64,000 nucleotides of DNA from Flavobacterium covae (GTDB lineage: Bacteria > Bacteroidota > Bacteroidia > Flavobacteriales > Flavobacteriaceae). Position numbers and translations under genes: made by a program. The notes below the pieces were generated by a model. That model worked only from the letters and a program-made list of their open reading frames with translations. It had not been told where the DNA came from and did not search any database. The stretch spans positions 1,922,001 through 1,986,000 of the forward strand of contig CP067379.1 in NCBI GenBank assembly GCA_019565575.1, written 5' to 3'. Positions 1 through 9,717 of this stretch are shown piece by piece; the first letter of the stretch is position 1, and each line of letters begins with the position of its first letter.

Positions 1-59
1 TCAAAAGTAGGGGTTAACCAAATATTTGCTTTTTCTAAAATTGCCTGTTCAATGTGCAT
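1..59 (-). CDS. Phospho-sugar mutase (phosphoglucomutase/phosphomannomutase), N-terminal fragment
   Basis: Only the first 19 codons lie in the window, reading leftward from the ATG at 57-59. The start MHIEQAILEKANIWLTPTFD resembles the N-terminus of Flavobacteriaceae phospho-sugar mutases, which interconvert hexose 1- and 6-phosphates, in the WLTPTFD segment. No catalytic serine loop is visible because the gene runs off the edge. The assignment rests on this short match alone and is tentative. Confidence 0.45.
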   Translation of the reverse strand, partial: MHIEQAILEKANIWLTPTF

Positions 60-231
60 AATTCTGTTGTTTTTATAGTCAATTTTTTTTTGTTCTTATT
101 TATAGCCTTAATTTATTTCTGTTAGAAAATAGTAATATCAAAAGAGTTGATTTTTATCTTCTAGATAGATAATGAAAGGTTGGTTGTGCCAAAAAAATAT
201 CGGTTATTTGGATTGATTTTTTTCAATAGTC

Positions 232-260
232 AAAAAAAATAGACCTATTATTGGTACTAT
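232..260 (-). terminator. Rho-independent terminator of the glycosyltransferase gene
   Basis: On the minus strand a short stem (ATAG, bulged T, ACC paired with GGTCTAT) is followed by eight Ts. It lies 12 nt beyond the stop of the glycosyltransferase, as expected for the end of the DUF4199-glycosyltransferase unit. Confidence 0.5.
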
Positions 261-271
261 GATCTTGATTT

Positions 272-1222
272 TTATATCGTTTCTTGAATTTTATATCGCT
301 CTTCGTTGTTTTTTGTACGAAGAATTATTTCGCCCAAAAAGCCTGCTAAAAATAATTGAGTACCTATAATCATTGTAGTTAGAGCAATGTAAAACCATGG
401 ATTATGAGTGATTAAAATTGTTTCCTGATGTGTGTAAAGTTTCCAAAGTTTAATAGCACCTATATAGCCTGCTGATAAAAAACCAATTACAAACATTAAA
501 GTACCCAACAATCCAAATAAATGCATTGGTCTTTTTCCAAATTTACCTAAAAACCAAATGGTAATGAGGTCTAAAAAGCCATTTACAAAACGATCAATAC
601 CAAATTTAGATTCACCATATTTTCGAGCTTGATGTAGAACTACCTTTTCACCAATTTTTTTAAAGCCAGCGTTTTTTGCTAATACAGGGATATAGCGGTG
701 CATTTCCCCAAAAACCTCTATGTTTTTTATTACCGTGTTCTTGTATGCCTTTAAACCGCAGTTAAAGTCATTCAGTTGCACGCCTGAAGTTTTTCTAGCG
801 GCTGCATTAAAAAGTTTAGAAGGTAGATTTTTTGTTAAAGTATTATCATAACGTTTCTTTTTCCAACCTGAAACTAAATCAAAATTTTCTTTAGAAATCA
901 TTTGGTAAAGTTCTGGTATTTCATCAGGACTGTCTTGTAAATCGGCATCCATAGTAATGACTACACTACCTTCTGCCTTAGCAAAACCAGCATGTAAAGC
1001 CTGACTTTTTCCATAATTGCGCAAAAAACGAATTCCTTTTAAGTTTTCGTTTTTTGATGCTAATTGTTGTATCACTTGCCAAGAATCATCAGTACTTCCG
1101 TCGTCAATAAACAAGACTTCGTATGAATACTGATTCTGAATCATAACACGTTCAATCCATGAAACTAACTCGGGTAATGATTCTTGTTCGTTTAATAAGG
1201 GTATTATAATTGATATATCCAC
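272..1222 (-). CDS. Family 2 glycosyltransferase, membrane-anchored (DPM1/ArnC-like)
   Basis: The 316-residue protein has an N-terminal GT-A domain with the nucleotide-sugar signatures FIDDGSTDDS (about residue 38) and MDADLQDSPDE (about residue 91). Two hydrophobic segments near the C-terminus (about 232-257 and 272-300) anchor it in the membrane. This is the layout of polyprenyl-phosphate glycosyltransferases, which load a sugar onto a lipid carrier at the inner face of the cytoplasmic membrane. It follows the DUF4199 gene with a 2-nt gap, so the two are probably co-transcribed. The exact sugar cannot be told from sequence. Confidence 0.88.
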   Translation of the reverse strand: MDISIIIPLLNEQESLPELVSWIERVMIQNQYSYEVLFIDDGSTDDSWQVIQQLASKNENLKGIRFLRNYGKSQALHAGFAKAEGSVVITMDADLQDSPDEIPELYQMISKENFDLVSGWKKKRYDNTLTKNLPSKLFNAAARKTSGVQLNDFNCGLKAYKNTVIKNIEVFGEMHRYIPVLAKNAGFKKIGEKVVLHQARKYGESKFGIDRFVNGFLDLITIWFLGKFGKRPMHLFGLLGTLMFVIGFLSAGYIGAIKLWKLYTHQETILITHNPWFYIALTTMIIGTQLFLAGFLGEIILRTKNNEERYKIQETI

Positions 1223-1224
1223 TT

Positions 1225-1755
1225 TTATAGTTGATTTGACGATTTTGTTTTGAAAAATGCAGACAAAATTAAACCAAAAATTGCACTTATTAAAATTGTA
1301 AAAATAGTTCCTTTAAAAAAGTTACCTATTGAAAACTGATCTTGCATTTCAAGTTGTTTAATAGATTCTTTAATAACGGATCTAGGCGTTCCAAATTTTT
1401 GAAGCATAGTGCCTGTTTCTTTAATTATAATTTCCTTTACACTTTCTTTTAAAGAAGAATCTATAACATTAAATAAAATTAGTTCAAAAAGAGAACCCAT
1501 AAGTATTCCAATGGTAGTAGCAATAAAATAAGTTGTAAATGTTTCTTTAAAAGTAATCCCTGTTTCAAAATCTTTTGAGTCTTTCTTAGTAATAAAAAAA
1601 TGATAATAAGATAAAGTCCATACTTAATAAAAGTAATCCATCCTGGAAGTAAATAATTCAATATTGGTAAGGTAAATGAAAAGCGTAGTCAATATTGAAA
1701 TGAGTCCTATAACCAATCCGTATTGAACCCCGTTTTTTTTGATAATTTCGTTCAT
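1225..1755 (-). pseudogene. DUF4199 domain membrane protein, two compensating frameshifts
   Basis: Translation from the ATG at 1753-1755 gives MNEIIKKNGVQYGLVIGL, the usual start of Flavobacterium DUF4199 proteins. The frame is lost near 1644-1650 (an extra base in CTTCCAG) and regained after one missing A near 1570-1580. It then runs intact through FKETFTTYFIATTIG to a lysine-rich end at 1225. Repaired length is about 175 residues with four predicted membrane spans. Function is unknown. The gene order DUF4199 then glycosyltransferase is common in the family. Both indels look like sequence errors, but true decay is possible. Confidence 0.7.
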
Positions 1756-1837
1756 AATTTAATGCTCTGATTTTAGATTAACAAATATAAGTATTTTGAT
1801 AGTAAGTAGTTTTAAAATTAAAAATGTTACATAATAA

Positions 1838-1867
1838 TTTGTATATTAAAAAAATATATTACATTTG
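1838..1867 (+). promoter_or_regulatory. Bacteroidota promoter for rpmE2
   Basis: TTTG at 1838-1841 and TACATTTG at 1860-1867, separated by 18 nt, match the flavobacterial -33/-7 consensus (TTTG, 17-23 nt, TAnnTTTG). A leader of about 95 nt follows before the L31 start. Confidence 0.75.
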
Positions 1868-1971
1868 CAGCCTGAATTAAAAGTATTATATAATAAAAGC
1901 TGTTGTAAATCAATACCTTTTAGCGATAAAAGCATCAAGATTGAATACAGCAAAACATAAACAGATTTATT

Positions 1972-2223
1972 ATGAAAAAAGGAATCCATCCAGAAAATTA
2001 CAGATTAGTAGCTTTCAAAGATATGTCAAACGATGATGTATTTATTACTAAATCTACAGTTGAAACAAAAGAAACAATTACACATGAAGGTGTAGAATAT
2101 CCAGTATTTAAAATGGAGATTTCTCGTTCTTCTCACCCTTTTTACACTGGTAAATCTAAATTGGTTGATACAGCAGGACGTATTGACAAATTCAAAACTA
2201 AATATGCCAAATTCAATAAATAA
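1972..2223 (+). CDS. rpmE2: 50S ribosomal protein L31, type B
   Basis: The 83-residue protein [20 protein letters not shown] is the B-type L31 of the large ribosomal subunit. It contains no cysteine at all, so it is the zinc-independent form. Known type B proteins have this length (80-90 residues), while zinc-binding type A is about 70. It stands alone, with its own promoter at 1838-1867 and a strong terminator at 2246-2273. In other bacteria the type B form is made under zinc limitation; no zinc-regulator operator is obvious here, and it may be the only L31 gene. Confidence 0.96.
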   Translation: MKKGIHPENYRLVAFKDMSNDDVFITKSTVETKETITHEGVEYPVFKMEISRSSHPFYTGKSKLVDTAGRIDKFKTKYAKFNK

Positions 2224-2245
2224 TATTGAATTTTATATAGTCAAC

Positions 2246-2273
2246 AAAAGCACCATGAAAGTGGTGCTTTTTT
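2246..2273 (+). terminator. Rho-independent terminator of rpmE2
   Basis: Perfect 10-bp stem AAAAGCACCA / TGGTGCTTTT with a 6-nt loop, ending in a T run, 22 nt after the rpmE2 stop codon. Confidence 0.9.
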
Positions 2274-2345
2274 GTTTTAACATTTTTTTGAAATTTATGA
2301 AAAAATGCTAATTTAAAAATGGAATTTGCTTATTTTTGGAATATT

Positions 2346-2482
2346 AAAAAGGGTGTTCTAAAAACAAAAAACACTATCTGCTTTATTATTCCTGCAATAA
2401 GAGGAACTTTATACTCAATAGTATAAGCTCTATCCTTTTGGTATATAAAGTATAACATTGTCAGTTTTTGAAACATCTTTCT
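2346..2482. repeat. Degenerate MITE-like inverted-repeat element
   Basis: The left end AAGGGTGTTCTAAAAAC and the reverse complement of the right end (AAAGATGTTTCAAAAAC) agree at 13 of 17 positions, and both resemble the end GAGGCTGTCCAAAAAG of the IS1182-type element at 53353. The 137-bp span is non-coding and fills the gap between the rpmE2 terminator and the next gene. It is one of the most decayed members of the family, so confidence is limited. Confidence 0.45.
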
Positions 2483-2500
2483 ATAAAATTATAAAAATAT

Positions 2501-3672
2501 ATGAACTACATACTTTTTGATGGAAATGTACGCAATGCTTTGCTTCCATTTACTTTTACTCGTCCCGTAGCAGATATTCGAGTAGGAATTTTGACTATTC
2601 GTGAAAAATGGGAAAAATTTTTAGGATATACCACTACAACTATTACCGAGGAATACTTATCAGAAAAATATCCTATGGTAGAAATGGAAGAAAATATTAT
2701 GATTAATGCTTCTTTTTACCCAACGATGTACTGGTAGAAATGATTAAATCTTTAGAAGAAAATCAAGCCCTTTTTTATAAAGATGAAGTAGTTGCTTTTT
2801 ATAGTAAAGAAAATCAAGAAGTAGATTTTGATATATTTGAAATAATAGAATGCACAGTTGATTGTATTACAATTGAACATACATGGGATATTTTTGCTAA
2901 AAACGATATAGCGCTTCGTGAAGATTTTGAATTAATTACAGAAGGAAGAACCTCACAACCAATTCCTAAATCGGTGAATGTAATTGCTCCTGAAAATATT
3001 TTTATAGAAGAAGGTGCTAAGCTAGAATTTGTAACCCTAAATGCTTCTACAGGACCAATTTATATTGGTAAAAACTCAGAAATAATGGAAGGATCTGTTA
3101 TACGCGGTCCTTTTGCTTTATGTGAAGAAGCACAAGTAAAATTAGCAACCAAAATTTATGGAGCTACTACGGTTGGTCCTCACAGTAGAGTAGGAGGAGA
3201 AATTAATAACTCGGTTTTATTTGCTTATTCTAATAAAGGACACGATGGTTTTTTAGGAAATTCAGTATTAGGAGAATGGTGTAATATAGGAGCAGATAGT
3301 AATAACTCTAATTTAAAAAATAATTATGAAGAAGTAAAACTTTGGAGTTATGAAACAGAAACTTTTGCCCGTACAGGACTTCAATTTTGTGGTTTAATGA
3401 TGGGAGACCATAGTAAATGTGGAATTAATACCATGTTTAATACAGGTACCGTTGTAGGTGTTTCTGCTAATATTTTTGGTGCTGGATTTCCTCGTAATTT
3501 TGTACCTAGTTTTTCTTGGGGAGGCGCTTCTGGGTTTACCACCTATCTTACCGCAAAAGCCTTTCAAACCGCTAAAATTGTAATGTCAAGACGTAATATT
3601 GAATTTTCAGAACAAGATGTTAAAATTTTAGAACACGTTTTCGAAGAAACTAAAAAATATAGAAAAGAATAA
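2501..3672 (+). pseudogene. GlmU-like sugar nucleotidyltransferase/acetyltransferase, frameshifted
   Basis: Two frames join into one protein of about 390 residues. The N-terminal part (MNYILFDGNVRNALLPFTFT, 2501 on) is typical of the Bacteroidota GlmU-like family. The second part (to 3672) ends in a left-handed beta-helix with hexapeptide-type repeats (GKNSEIMEGSVIRGP, GEWCNIGADSNNSN). These enzymes probably make UDP-N-acetylglucosamine or a related nucleotide sugar for envelope synthesis. The break is a missing T in the run at 2713-2717; restoring it gives NASFLPNDVLVEM. A likely essential gene broken in a homopolymer suggests a sequencing error. Confidence 0.8.
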
Positions 3673-3694
3673 CCAAAAAATAAATTAAAATAAG

Positions 3695-3724
3695 AAACCG
3701 CGAGTGTAAATTCGTGGTTTTTTA
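3695..3724 (+). terminator. Terminator after the GlmU-like gene
   Basis: AAACCGCGAG pairs with TTCGTGGTTT (two G-T wobbles) around a 6-nt loop, followed by Ts. It ends 13 nt before the aspartase start codon. Confidence 0.75.
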
Positions 3725-3736
3725 GCTTTGAAAAAA

Positions 3737-5137
3737 ATGTATAGAATAGAAAATGATTTATTAGGTGATTTACAAGTTCCTGTAAATGCCTATTACGGAG
3801 TGCAAACACAACGCGCCATTGAAAATTTTAATATTTCAGGAGTACGATTGTATCAATTTCCCGAATTTATAAAAGGACTTGCCTATGTAAAATGGGCAGC
3901 AGCCGAAACAAATTTTGATTTAGGGTTACTTGAAGAACCAATAAAAAATGCTATCGTACAGGCCTCCAAAGAAGTGATTGAAGGAAAGTTTGATCGCGAA
4001 TTTCCAGTTGATATGATTCAAGGAGGAGCAGGAACTTCAACAAACATGAATATTAACGAAGTTTTAGCCAATAGAGCTCTAGAAATCATGGGATATGAAA
4101 AAGGGCAGTATCAGTTTTGCTCACCTAATGACCATGTAAATTTATCGCAATCTACAAATGATGCGTATCCAACCGCTATAAAAATTGGAGCTATACGCTC
4201 TAATATGAATCTAATTTCGCATTTAAAACAATTAATAACATCTTTTAGGAAAAAAGGAGAAGAGTTTAAACATGTTTTAAAAATGGGACGCACCCAGTTA
4301 CAAGATGCAGTTCCAATGACTTTAGGTCAAGAATTTGAAGCTTTTGCAGCTACTTTAGAAGAAGAAATAGATCGACTAACACAAAACTCAAATCTTTTTT
4401 TAGAAATTAATATGGGAGCAACTGCCATTGGTACAGGACTAAATGCACCCATAGGATATGCTCAGTTATGTGCGGAAAAATTAGCGATAATTACAGGTTT
4501 AGCTATAGTATCAGCTCCAAACTTAATTGAAGCAACACCAGATACAGGATCCTACGTAATTTATTCTTCCGCTTTAAAACGTATGGCAATCAAAATGTCA
4601 AAAATATGTAACGATTTACGATTGTTATCATCGGGACCTCGTTGTGGACTAAACGAAATCAATTTGCCTCCCATGCAGCCAGGTTCTTCTATCATGCCTG
4701 GGAAAGTAAATCCTGTTATCCCAGAAGTAATGAATCAGGTTTGTTTTCGCGTTATAGGAAATGATTTAACCGTTACTATGGCAGCTGAAGCAGGACAATT
4801 ACAACTAAACGTTATGGAGCCAGTACTCATTTATGCTATTCTTGAATCCATGCAATTAATGAGTCAAGCCATGGATACCCTAAGAGAAAAATGTATTAAT
4901 GGTATAACCGCCAATGAAGAACATTGCCGTGAAATGGTATTACATAGTATAGGTATCGTAACCGCTCTAAATCCTTATATAGGCTATAAGAACAGTACTA
5001 AAATAGCCAAAGAAGCACTAGAAACAGGCAAAAGTGTATACAATTTAGTCCTAGAACACAACATCCTTTCGAAAGAGCAGCTAGACGATATTTTAAATCC
5101 AGAAAATATGTTAGCCCCAAAAGCCTTTCATAAATAA
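3737..5137 (+). CDS. aspA: Aspartate ammonia-lyase
   Basis: The protein of about 466 residues belongs to the fumarase/aspartase superfamily and converts aspartate to fumarate and ammonia in the cytosol. Seen in the sequence are YYGVQTQRA near the start, GTSTNMNINEVLANRA (about 95) and the signature loop GSSIMPGKVNP (about 316-326) carrying the catalytic serine. The aspartase-type N-terminus favours AspA over class II fumarase. I place the start at ATG 3737, because the 9 nt upstream begin with TTG and lie next to a terminator. A TAGCTTTG box at 3723-3730 could be its -7 element, which would leave almost no leader. Confidence 0.9.
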   Translation: MYRIENDLLGDLQVPVNAYYGVQTQRAIENFNISGVRLYQFPEFIKGLAYVKWAAAETNFDLGLLEEPIKNAIVQASKEVIEGKFDREFPVDMIQGGAGTSTNMNINEVLANRALEIMGYEKGQYQFCSPNDHVNLSQSTNDAYPTAIKIGAIRSNMNLISHLKQLITSFRKKGEEFKHVLKMGRTQLQDAVPMTLGQEFEAFAATLEEEIDRLTQNSNLFLEINMGATAIGTGLNAPIGYAQLCAEKLAIITGLAIVSAPNLIEATPDTGSYVIYSSALKRMAIKMSKICNDLRLLSSGPRCGLNEINLPPMQPGSSIMPGKVNPVIPEVMNQVCFRVIGNDLTVTMAAEAGQLQLNVMEPVLIYAILESMQLMSQAMDTLREKCINGITANEEHCREMVLHSIGIVTALNPYIGYKNSTKIAKEALETGKSVYNLVLEHNILSKEQLDDILNPENMLAPKAFHK

Positions 5138-5143
5138 AAAAAT

Positions 5144-5226
5144 ACCGATTTTACGAAAAAAAAGTAAATATAAAATTACTGTTTAAAGCGATTTTTTAGA
5201 ATTTCAGAATGTAAAATCGGTGTTTT
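5144..5226 (+). terminator. Long-range inverted repeat/terminator after aspA
   Basis: ACCGATTTTAC (5144-5154) is perfectly repeated in inverse as GTAAAATCGGT (5211-5221), followed by a T-rich tract. The 56-nt spacer is unusually long for a simple terminator. Confidence 0.6.
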
Positions 5227-5351
5227 TCTTTTAATTAAGAATAGTAATAAATTAGTAAGGAGTGAATAAACTACTATTTTTTTAACCAAAAAATCTAGTT
5301 AAATTTGCCTTCTCAATTTTTGACAACGATTTCATTGATTGAGAATAAATT

Positions 5352-6673
5352 ATGGAAAACAAAAAAAAAGTAGCGTTTTATACGCTGGGATGTAAATTAA
5401 ACTTCTCTGAAACATCCACCATTGCACGAAATTTTCATGAGGAAGGTTTTGATCGCGTAGATTTTGAAGAAATAGCGGATATCTATGTAATTAATACTTG
5501 CTCCGTTACGGATAATGCAGATAAACAATTCAAGCAGATTGTAAAAAAAGCAATGAAGCTTAACGAAAAGCCTTTGTAGCTGCGGTAGGTTGTTACGCAC
5601 AGTTAAAACCCGAAGAATTAGCAGCTGTAGATGGTGTTGATTTAGTTTTAGGGGCTACCGAAAAATTTAAGATAACAGATTATTTGAATGATCTTTCTAA
5701 AAATGATTTAGGCGAAGTACATTCATGCGAAATAGAGGAAGCAGATTTTTATGTAGGAAGTTATTCTATAGGCGATAGAACCCGTGCTTTTTTGAAAGTC
5801 CAAGATGGATGTGATTATAAATGTACCTATTGTACAATTCCGTTAGCCAGAGGAATTTCTCGTAGCGATACCATGGAAAATGTAATGAAAAATGCTCAAG
5901 AAATTTCTAAAAAAGGAATTAAAGAAATTGTATTAACAGGCGTGAATATTGGAGATTATGGAAAAGGAGAGTTTGGAAATAAAAAACACGAACACACTTT
6001 TCTAGAGTTAGTTCAAGCCTTAGATAAGTTAGAAGGTATCGAAAGATTGCGTATATCCTCAATAGAACCCAATCTATTGAAAAATGAAACCATTAATTTC
6101 GTTTCACAAAGCAGAACCTTTGTTCCTCATTTCCATATTCCGTTACAATCAGGTTCTAATACAATATTAAAACGCATGAAACGTCGTTATTTGCGCGAGT
6201 TATACTCAGATCGAGTTACTAAAATACGAGAAGTAATGCCTCATGCCTGCATTGGTGTAGATGTTATTGTTGGTTTTCCAGGAGAAACAGACGAACTATT
6301 TTTAGAAACATATAATTTTTTACATAATTTAGATATTTCATATCTTCATGTATTTACCTATTCAGAAAGAGATAATACAGAAGCCGCAGAAATGGAAGGA
6401 GTAGTGCCTGGAAATATACGAGCCAAACGCTCAAAAATGTTACGTGGTTTGTCTGTAAAAAAACGCCGCGCCTTTTACGAGAGTCAAATAGGAACTAATA
6501 GAACAGTTCTTTTTGAAGGAGAAAATAAAGAAGGGTATATTCACGGATTTACAGAGAATTATGTAAAAGTAAAAACACCATGGAATCCAGAATTAGTTAA
6601 TTCATTACATGAAGTTAGCTTGTCTAAAATAGATGAAGACGGAAGTGTAAGGATAGAATTTGTGAAAGACTAG
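5352..6673 (+). pseudogene. mtaB: tRNA (N6-threonylcarbamoyladenosine-A37) methylthiotransferase MtaB, frameshifted
   Basis: Joined, the two frames give about 440 residues. They comprise an N-terminal UPF0004 domain (YTLGCKLNFSE, with Cys, and VINTCSVT), a radical SAM core with the cluster motif CDYKCTYC (about residue 155) and a C-terminal TRAM-like part. The enzyme adds a methylthio group to t6A37 of tRNAs reading ANN codons. The frame breaks at AAAA 5566-5569, where one A is missing; restored, it reads NEKAFVAAVGCYAQLKPEEL. The rest is intact. MtaB rather than MiaB or RimO is favoured by the YTLGCKLNFSET start. Confidence 0.85.
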
Positions 6674-6791
6674 TCCTTCTTTTTTTTATAATTCATAAAA
6701 TAAGATGTCTAAAAAGTTATATTTCCATATTTGGTTTTTATCTCAAAAGCAGTTAGAATGACATCGTCAGTGATTTTCGTGATTTTTGCAG

Positions 6792-6836
6792 GTTCCTTCA
6801 TTCAAATCAATAAAAAGTAGATTTGAGCGAAGGAAC
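6792..6836. other. Strong hairpin in the convergent mtaB/6896 intergenic region
   Basis: GTTCCTTC (6792-6799) pairs with GAAGGAAC (6829-6836), and inside it CAAATC pairs with GATTTG, giving a 14-bp interrupted stem without a T run. It may work as a bidirectional end signal. The neighbouring text AAGATGTCTAAAAAG at 6703 resembles a MITE end, but no matching right end was found. Confidence 0.4.
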
Positions 6837-6895
6837 TTAATAAAATAAATTATTGTAATAAAATCTCTTTAGATAATTTTCTTTTATGTAGAACG

Positions 6896-7654
6896 TTAAA
6901 ATTCAGCAATGAAATCATGTAACGGTTTAAGTGAAATTTCAGTTCCCGTTTCGCCATTCTCAATATAATCAAAAGGATTGTCTAAATCTTTAATTAAAAA
7001 AAGCATATACCAAATTAAGAAGGTAATAAGTATAGTAAGAAACATGGCAGCTAAAAAAGGCTCTATCTGAATAATAATTAACCCAATTGAAGTTAAGAAA
7101 GCCATAGCCTCAACAATAGCATAAGCAGAAACAGCGAAATCAGTATCACGTATTGTATCCATTCTCATAATAACTTTACGTAATTGATTTTGTTCGTTTT
7201 TCATTTTTATGATATAATTAGCCTGAATTTCTTCTCTTTCAAGATTAACCAAATGATCATTAATAGAGCTAATATAGGCTAAAAGAGAAGAAGTGCTTTC
7301 TGATTTATAAAACCATTTTTTAATAAAGATAGGGAGCTCTTTTTGGTATTCTAAAAAAAAAATAGCGGCTTCTGAATTTTTAGATTTAATAATTGTAAGT
7401 GTATCATCTTGCAAAGTACGCATAGAACAGACTAATTCAGTAGGTAATTTCTCACTCTCTTTGTAGTCAGACAACACACCACTAATTAGAAAACCAATTA
7501 GAAAAATAGTACCAGCAACTAAACTAGTAAAAAGAGCATTGAGTTCCATTAGTTCAAAATTATAGTAATGACTCAGTAATTTAAAAATTCCAACAATCAA
7601 AATAATAGGGAAAATTTTAAAAGCAATTTTCCACTTAAGAGTTAAATTTTTCAT
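6896..7654 (-). CDS. Bestrophin-like/DUF4239-type membrane protein
   Basis: The protein has 252 residues with two N-terminal membrane spans (about 10-27 and 38-60), a soluble helical middle rich in charged residues, and two further spans near 178-225. A LDNPFDY motif follows, similar to the NPF segment of bestrophin-like anion channels. I do not recognise a close family with certainty. A role in ion transport is a guess from topology. It is transcribed towards mtaB and has no obvious partner. Confidence 0.5.
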   Translation of the reverse strand: MKNLTLKWKIAFKIFPIILIVGIFKLLSHYYNFELMELNALFTSLVAGTIFLIGFLISGVLSDYKESEKLPTELVCSMRTLQDDTLTIIKSKNSEAAIFFLEYQKELPIFIKKWFYKSESTSSLLAYISSINDHLVNLEREEIQANYIIKMKNEQNQLRKVIMRMDTIRDTDFAVSAYAIVEAMAFLTSIGLIIIQIEPFLAAMFLTILITFLIWYMLFLIKDLDNPFDYIENGETGTEISLKPLHDFIAEF

Positions 7655-7757
7655 TTTTATTTTTTTTGCAATTTTAAAGAAAAAGTTTTTTTCATGCTAC
7701 TGTTTTACGGCCAGAATAAATAATTAATTTAGTCGAAAAAATAATAAAAATAAAAGA

Positions 7758-8416
7758 ATGTCTAAGTTGCAAGTATATTTTATGCCAGGAATGGCTGCCA
7801 GTTTAAAAATATTTGAACGGATTCAGTTGCCTAAAGAATTTTTTGATACGTATTTTTTAGAGTGGGAAATGCCTCAAAAAAACGAAACACTTAAAAATTA
7901 TGCTCAAAGAATGTCGAAAAAAGTATCAGGAGAAGATATTGTTTTAATAGGGGTTTCCTTTGGGGGCATTTTAGTGCAAGAAATGGCGCAATTTATAAAT
8001 CCTAAAAAGGTAATCATTATTTCAAGTGTAAAAAGTAATGAAGAATTACCTAAAAGGATGAAAATAGCAAAGAGAACTAAGTTGTATAAAATATTGCCCA
8101 CAGGTTTAGCCAAAAATATAGAAACCTTGGCGAAATACGTTTTTGGAAAAGGAATTGTAAAACAAAGAATAGAATTATACAAAAATTTATGACACGTACT
8201 GAAAAAGAGTACTTAGATTGGGCTATAGAACAAGTAGTATGTTGGGAAAGAAACGAACCTGATTTAAAAGTAATTCATATTCAGGGAGATGCAGATGAGG
8301 TTTTTCCTGTGAAAAATATAGAAAAATATATAAATGTTAAAGGGGGTACCCATATTATGATTTTAAATAAATACAAATGGTTAAATGAAAATTTACCTAA
8401 ATTAATAAAGGAATAA
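7758..8416 (+). pseudogene. Alpha/beta hydrolase, frameshifted
   Basis: The first frame (7758-8192) has the start MSKLQVYFMPGMAAS and the nucleophile elbow GVSFGG (serine in G-x-S-x-G, about residue 72). The second frame (to 8416) holds an aspartate in HIQGDADEVFP and the final histidine in GGTHIM, completing a serine-aspartate-histidine triad. One A is missing in the A run at 8181-8185; with it the protein is about 218 residues. The substrate is unknown. It ends 1 nt before the next gene, so the two form an operon. Confidence 0.75.
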
Positions 8417-8417
8417 A

Positions 8418-9261
8418 ATGAAGTTGAGAAATATTGTTTTTTTTATTTTATGTGTTGGCTTTATGTTAGTAAGTTGGAAAAATAATCATCTTTTTCCAAT
8501 AAAAATTGATTTTTGTGGAGAAGAAGTGCCTCTTAATATACCTGATGTGCGTGAAAGATTAGATCGAGAATTAGTTATTAATGAATATATGCACGGTTCT
8601 ACCATAATGATCATCAAACGGGCATATCGTTTTTTTCCTATTATCGAACCTATTCTGATTAAAAATAATATACCCGATGATTTTAAATATTTAGCTGTTA
8701 TAGAAAGTTCTTTAACGAATGCTACTTCTCCTTCCAGGAGCAAAAGGATTTTGGCAATTTATGCCTCAAACAGCTAAAGAAAAAGGAATGGAAATAACAG
8801 AAGGAGTTGATGAACGTTATCATTTAGAAAAGGCTACACAAGCAGCTTGTGAATATTTGTTAAAAGCAAAAGAGAAATTTGGTTCTTGGACTTTAGCGGC
8901 TGCCTCTTATAATGGAGGAATGAATGGTTTGCAAAAAGCTATTAATCAACAATTCGTTACGAATTACTATGATTTGTTGCTTACAGATGAAACATTCCGA
9001 TATGTATTTAGAATTTTAGCACTAAAAGAAATTATGAAAAATCCAAAACAATATGGGTTTGAATTAAATGAGGAGGAGTTGTACAAACCGTTAAAAATAA
9101 AAAAGATAGAAGTAGATAGTACAATTACAGATTTGGCTAAATTTGCTAAAAGCCAAGGAGTTAATTATAAAGAATTAAAATTAATGAACCCTTGGTTACG
9201 AGATGTAAAACTTGATAATCCTAATAAGAAAAAATATATTTTAGATTTACCTGTTAAATAA
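8418..9261 (+). pseudogene. Lytic murein transglycosylase (MltD/SLT-like), frameshifted
   Basis: A signal-anchor start (LRNIVFFILCVGFMLVSW) leads into an SLT domain with catalytic glutamate in AVIESSLTNA and the family motif GAKGFWQFMPQTA, then AAASYNGG. The C-terminal part resembles the linker to peptidoglycan-binding domains. Such enzymes cleave the glycan strand of peptidoglycan in the periplasm. The break is an extra C at 8734-8735 inside CTTCCAG; removing it restores NATSPSGAKGFW. Repaired length is about 280 residues. Confidence 0.8.
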
Positions 9262-9347
9262 AAATATAATTTTATTAGTTAGTCGGGTAGGTATTAGTGA
9301 GTAAAAAGAGATCAGATTTAGGGTATAACAGATAAAAATATGAGTGT

Positions 9348-9716
9348 ATGAATACAATTACGATAATTGTTTTGATTATTACAGGGTTATTAGCAGGTAT
9401 GCTAAGTGGCTTAGTAGGAGTAGGAGGAGGAATTATAATGGTGCCTATGATGGTTTTTATTTTAGGTTTTTCACAACACCAAGCCCAAGGAACTAGTTTG
9501 GCTGTATTAGTAGTGCCAGTCACGGCTTTGGCTGTGTTTAATTATTATAAAGAAGGATATATTAATTGGAAGTATGCTGGAGTAATAGCTTTATTTTTTG
9601 TTGTAGGGAGTTATGCTGGGAGTAAGTTGGCTGTTAATTTAGATCAAAAAATGCTGAAAAAAGTTTTCAGCATTATATTAATTGTTATAGGAAGTAAGAT
9701 GTTCTTTGAAAAATAA
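9348..9716 (+). CDS. TauE/SafE family sulfite exporter-like protein, half-length
   Basis: The 122-residue protein has about four membrane spans and the TauE/SafE motif LSGLVGVGGGIIMVPMM near residue 21. Typical members have about 250 residues made of two inverted halves, whereas this one ends after the first half with a clean stop and no continuation. It could work as a homodimer; such single-repeat forms are known in Bacteroidota. Substrate is probably a small organic or sulfur anion, but this is only family-level inference. Confidence 0.8.
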   Translation: MNTITIIVLIITGLLAGMLSGLVGVGGGIIMVPMMVFILGFSQHQAQGTSLAVLVVPVTALAVFNYYKEGYINWKYAGVIALFFVVGSYAGSKLAVNLDQKMLKKVFSIILIVIGSKMFFEK

Positions 9717-9717
9717 G

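Noticed and set aside
6703..6890. Further MITE copy starting AAGATGTCTAAAAAG
   Set aside because: The left end resembles the family, but no inverse right end was found.
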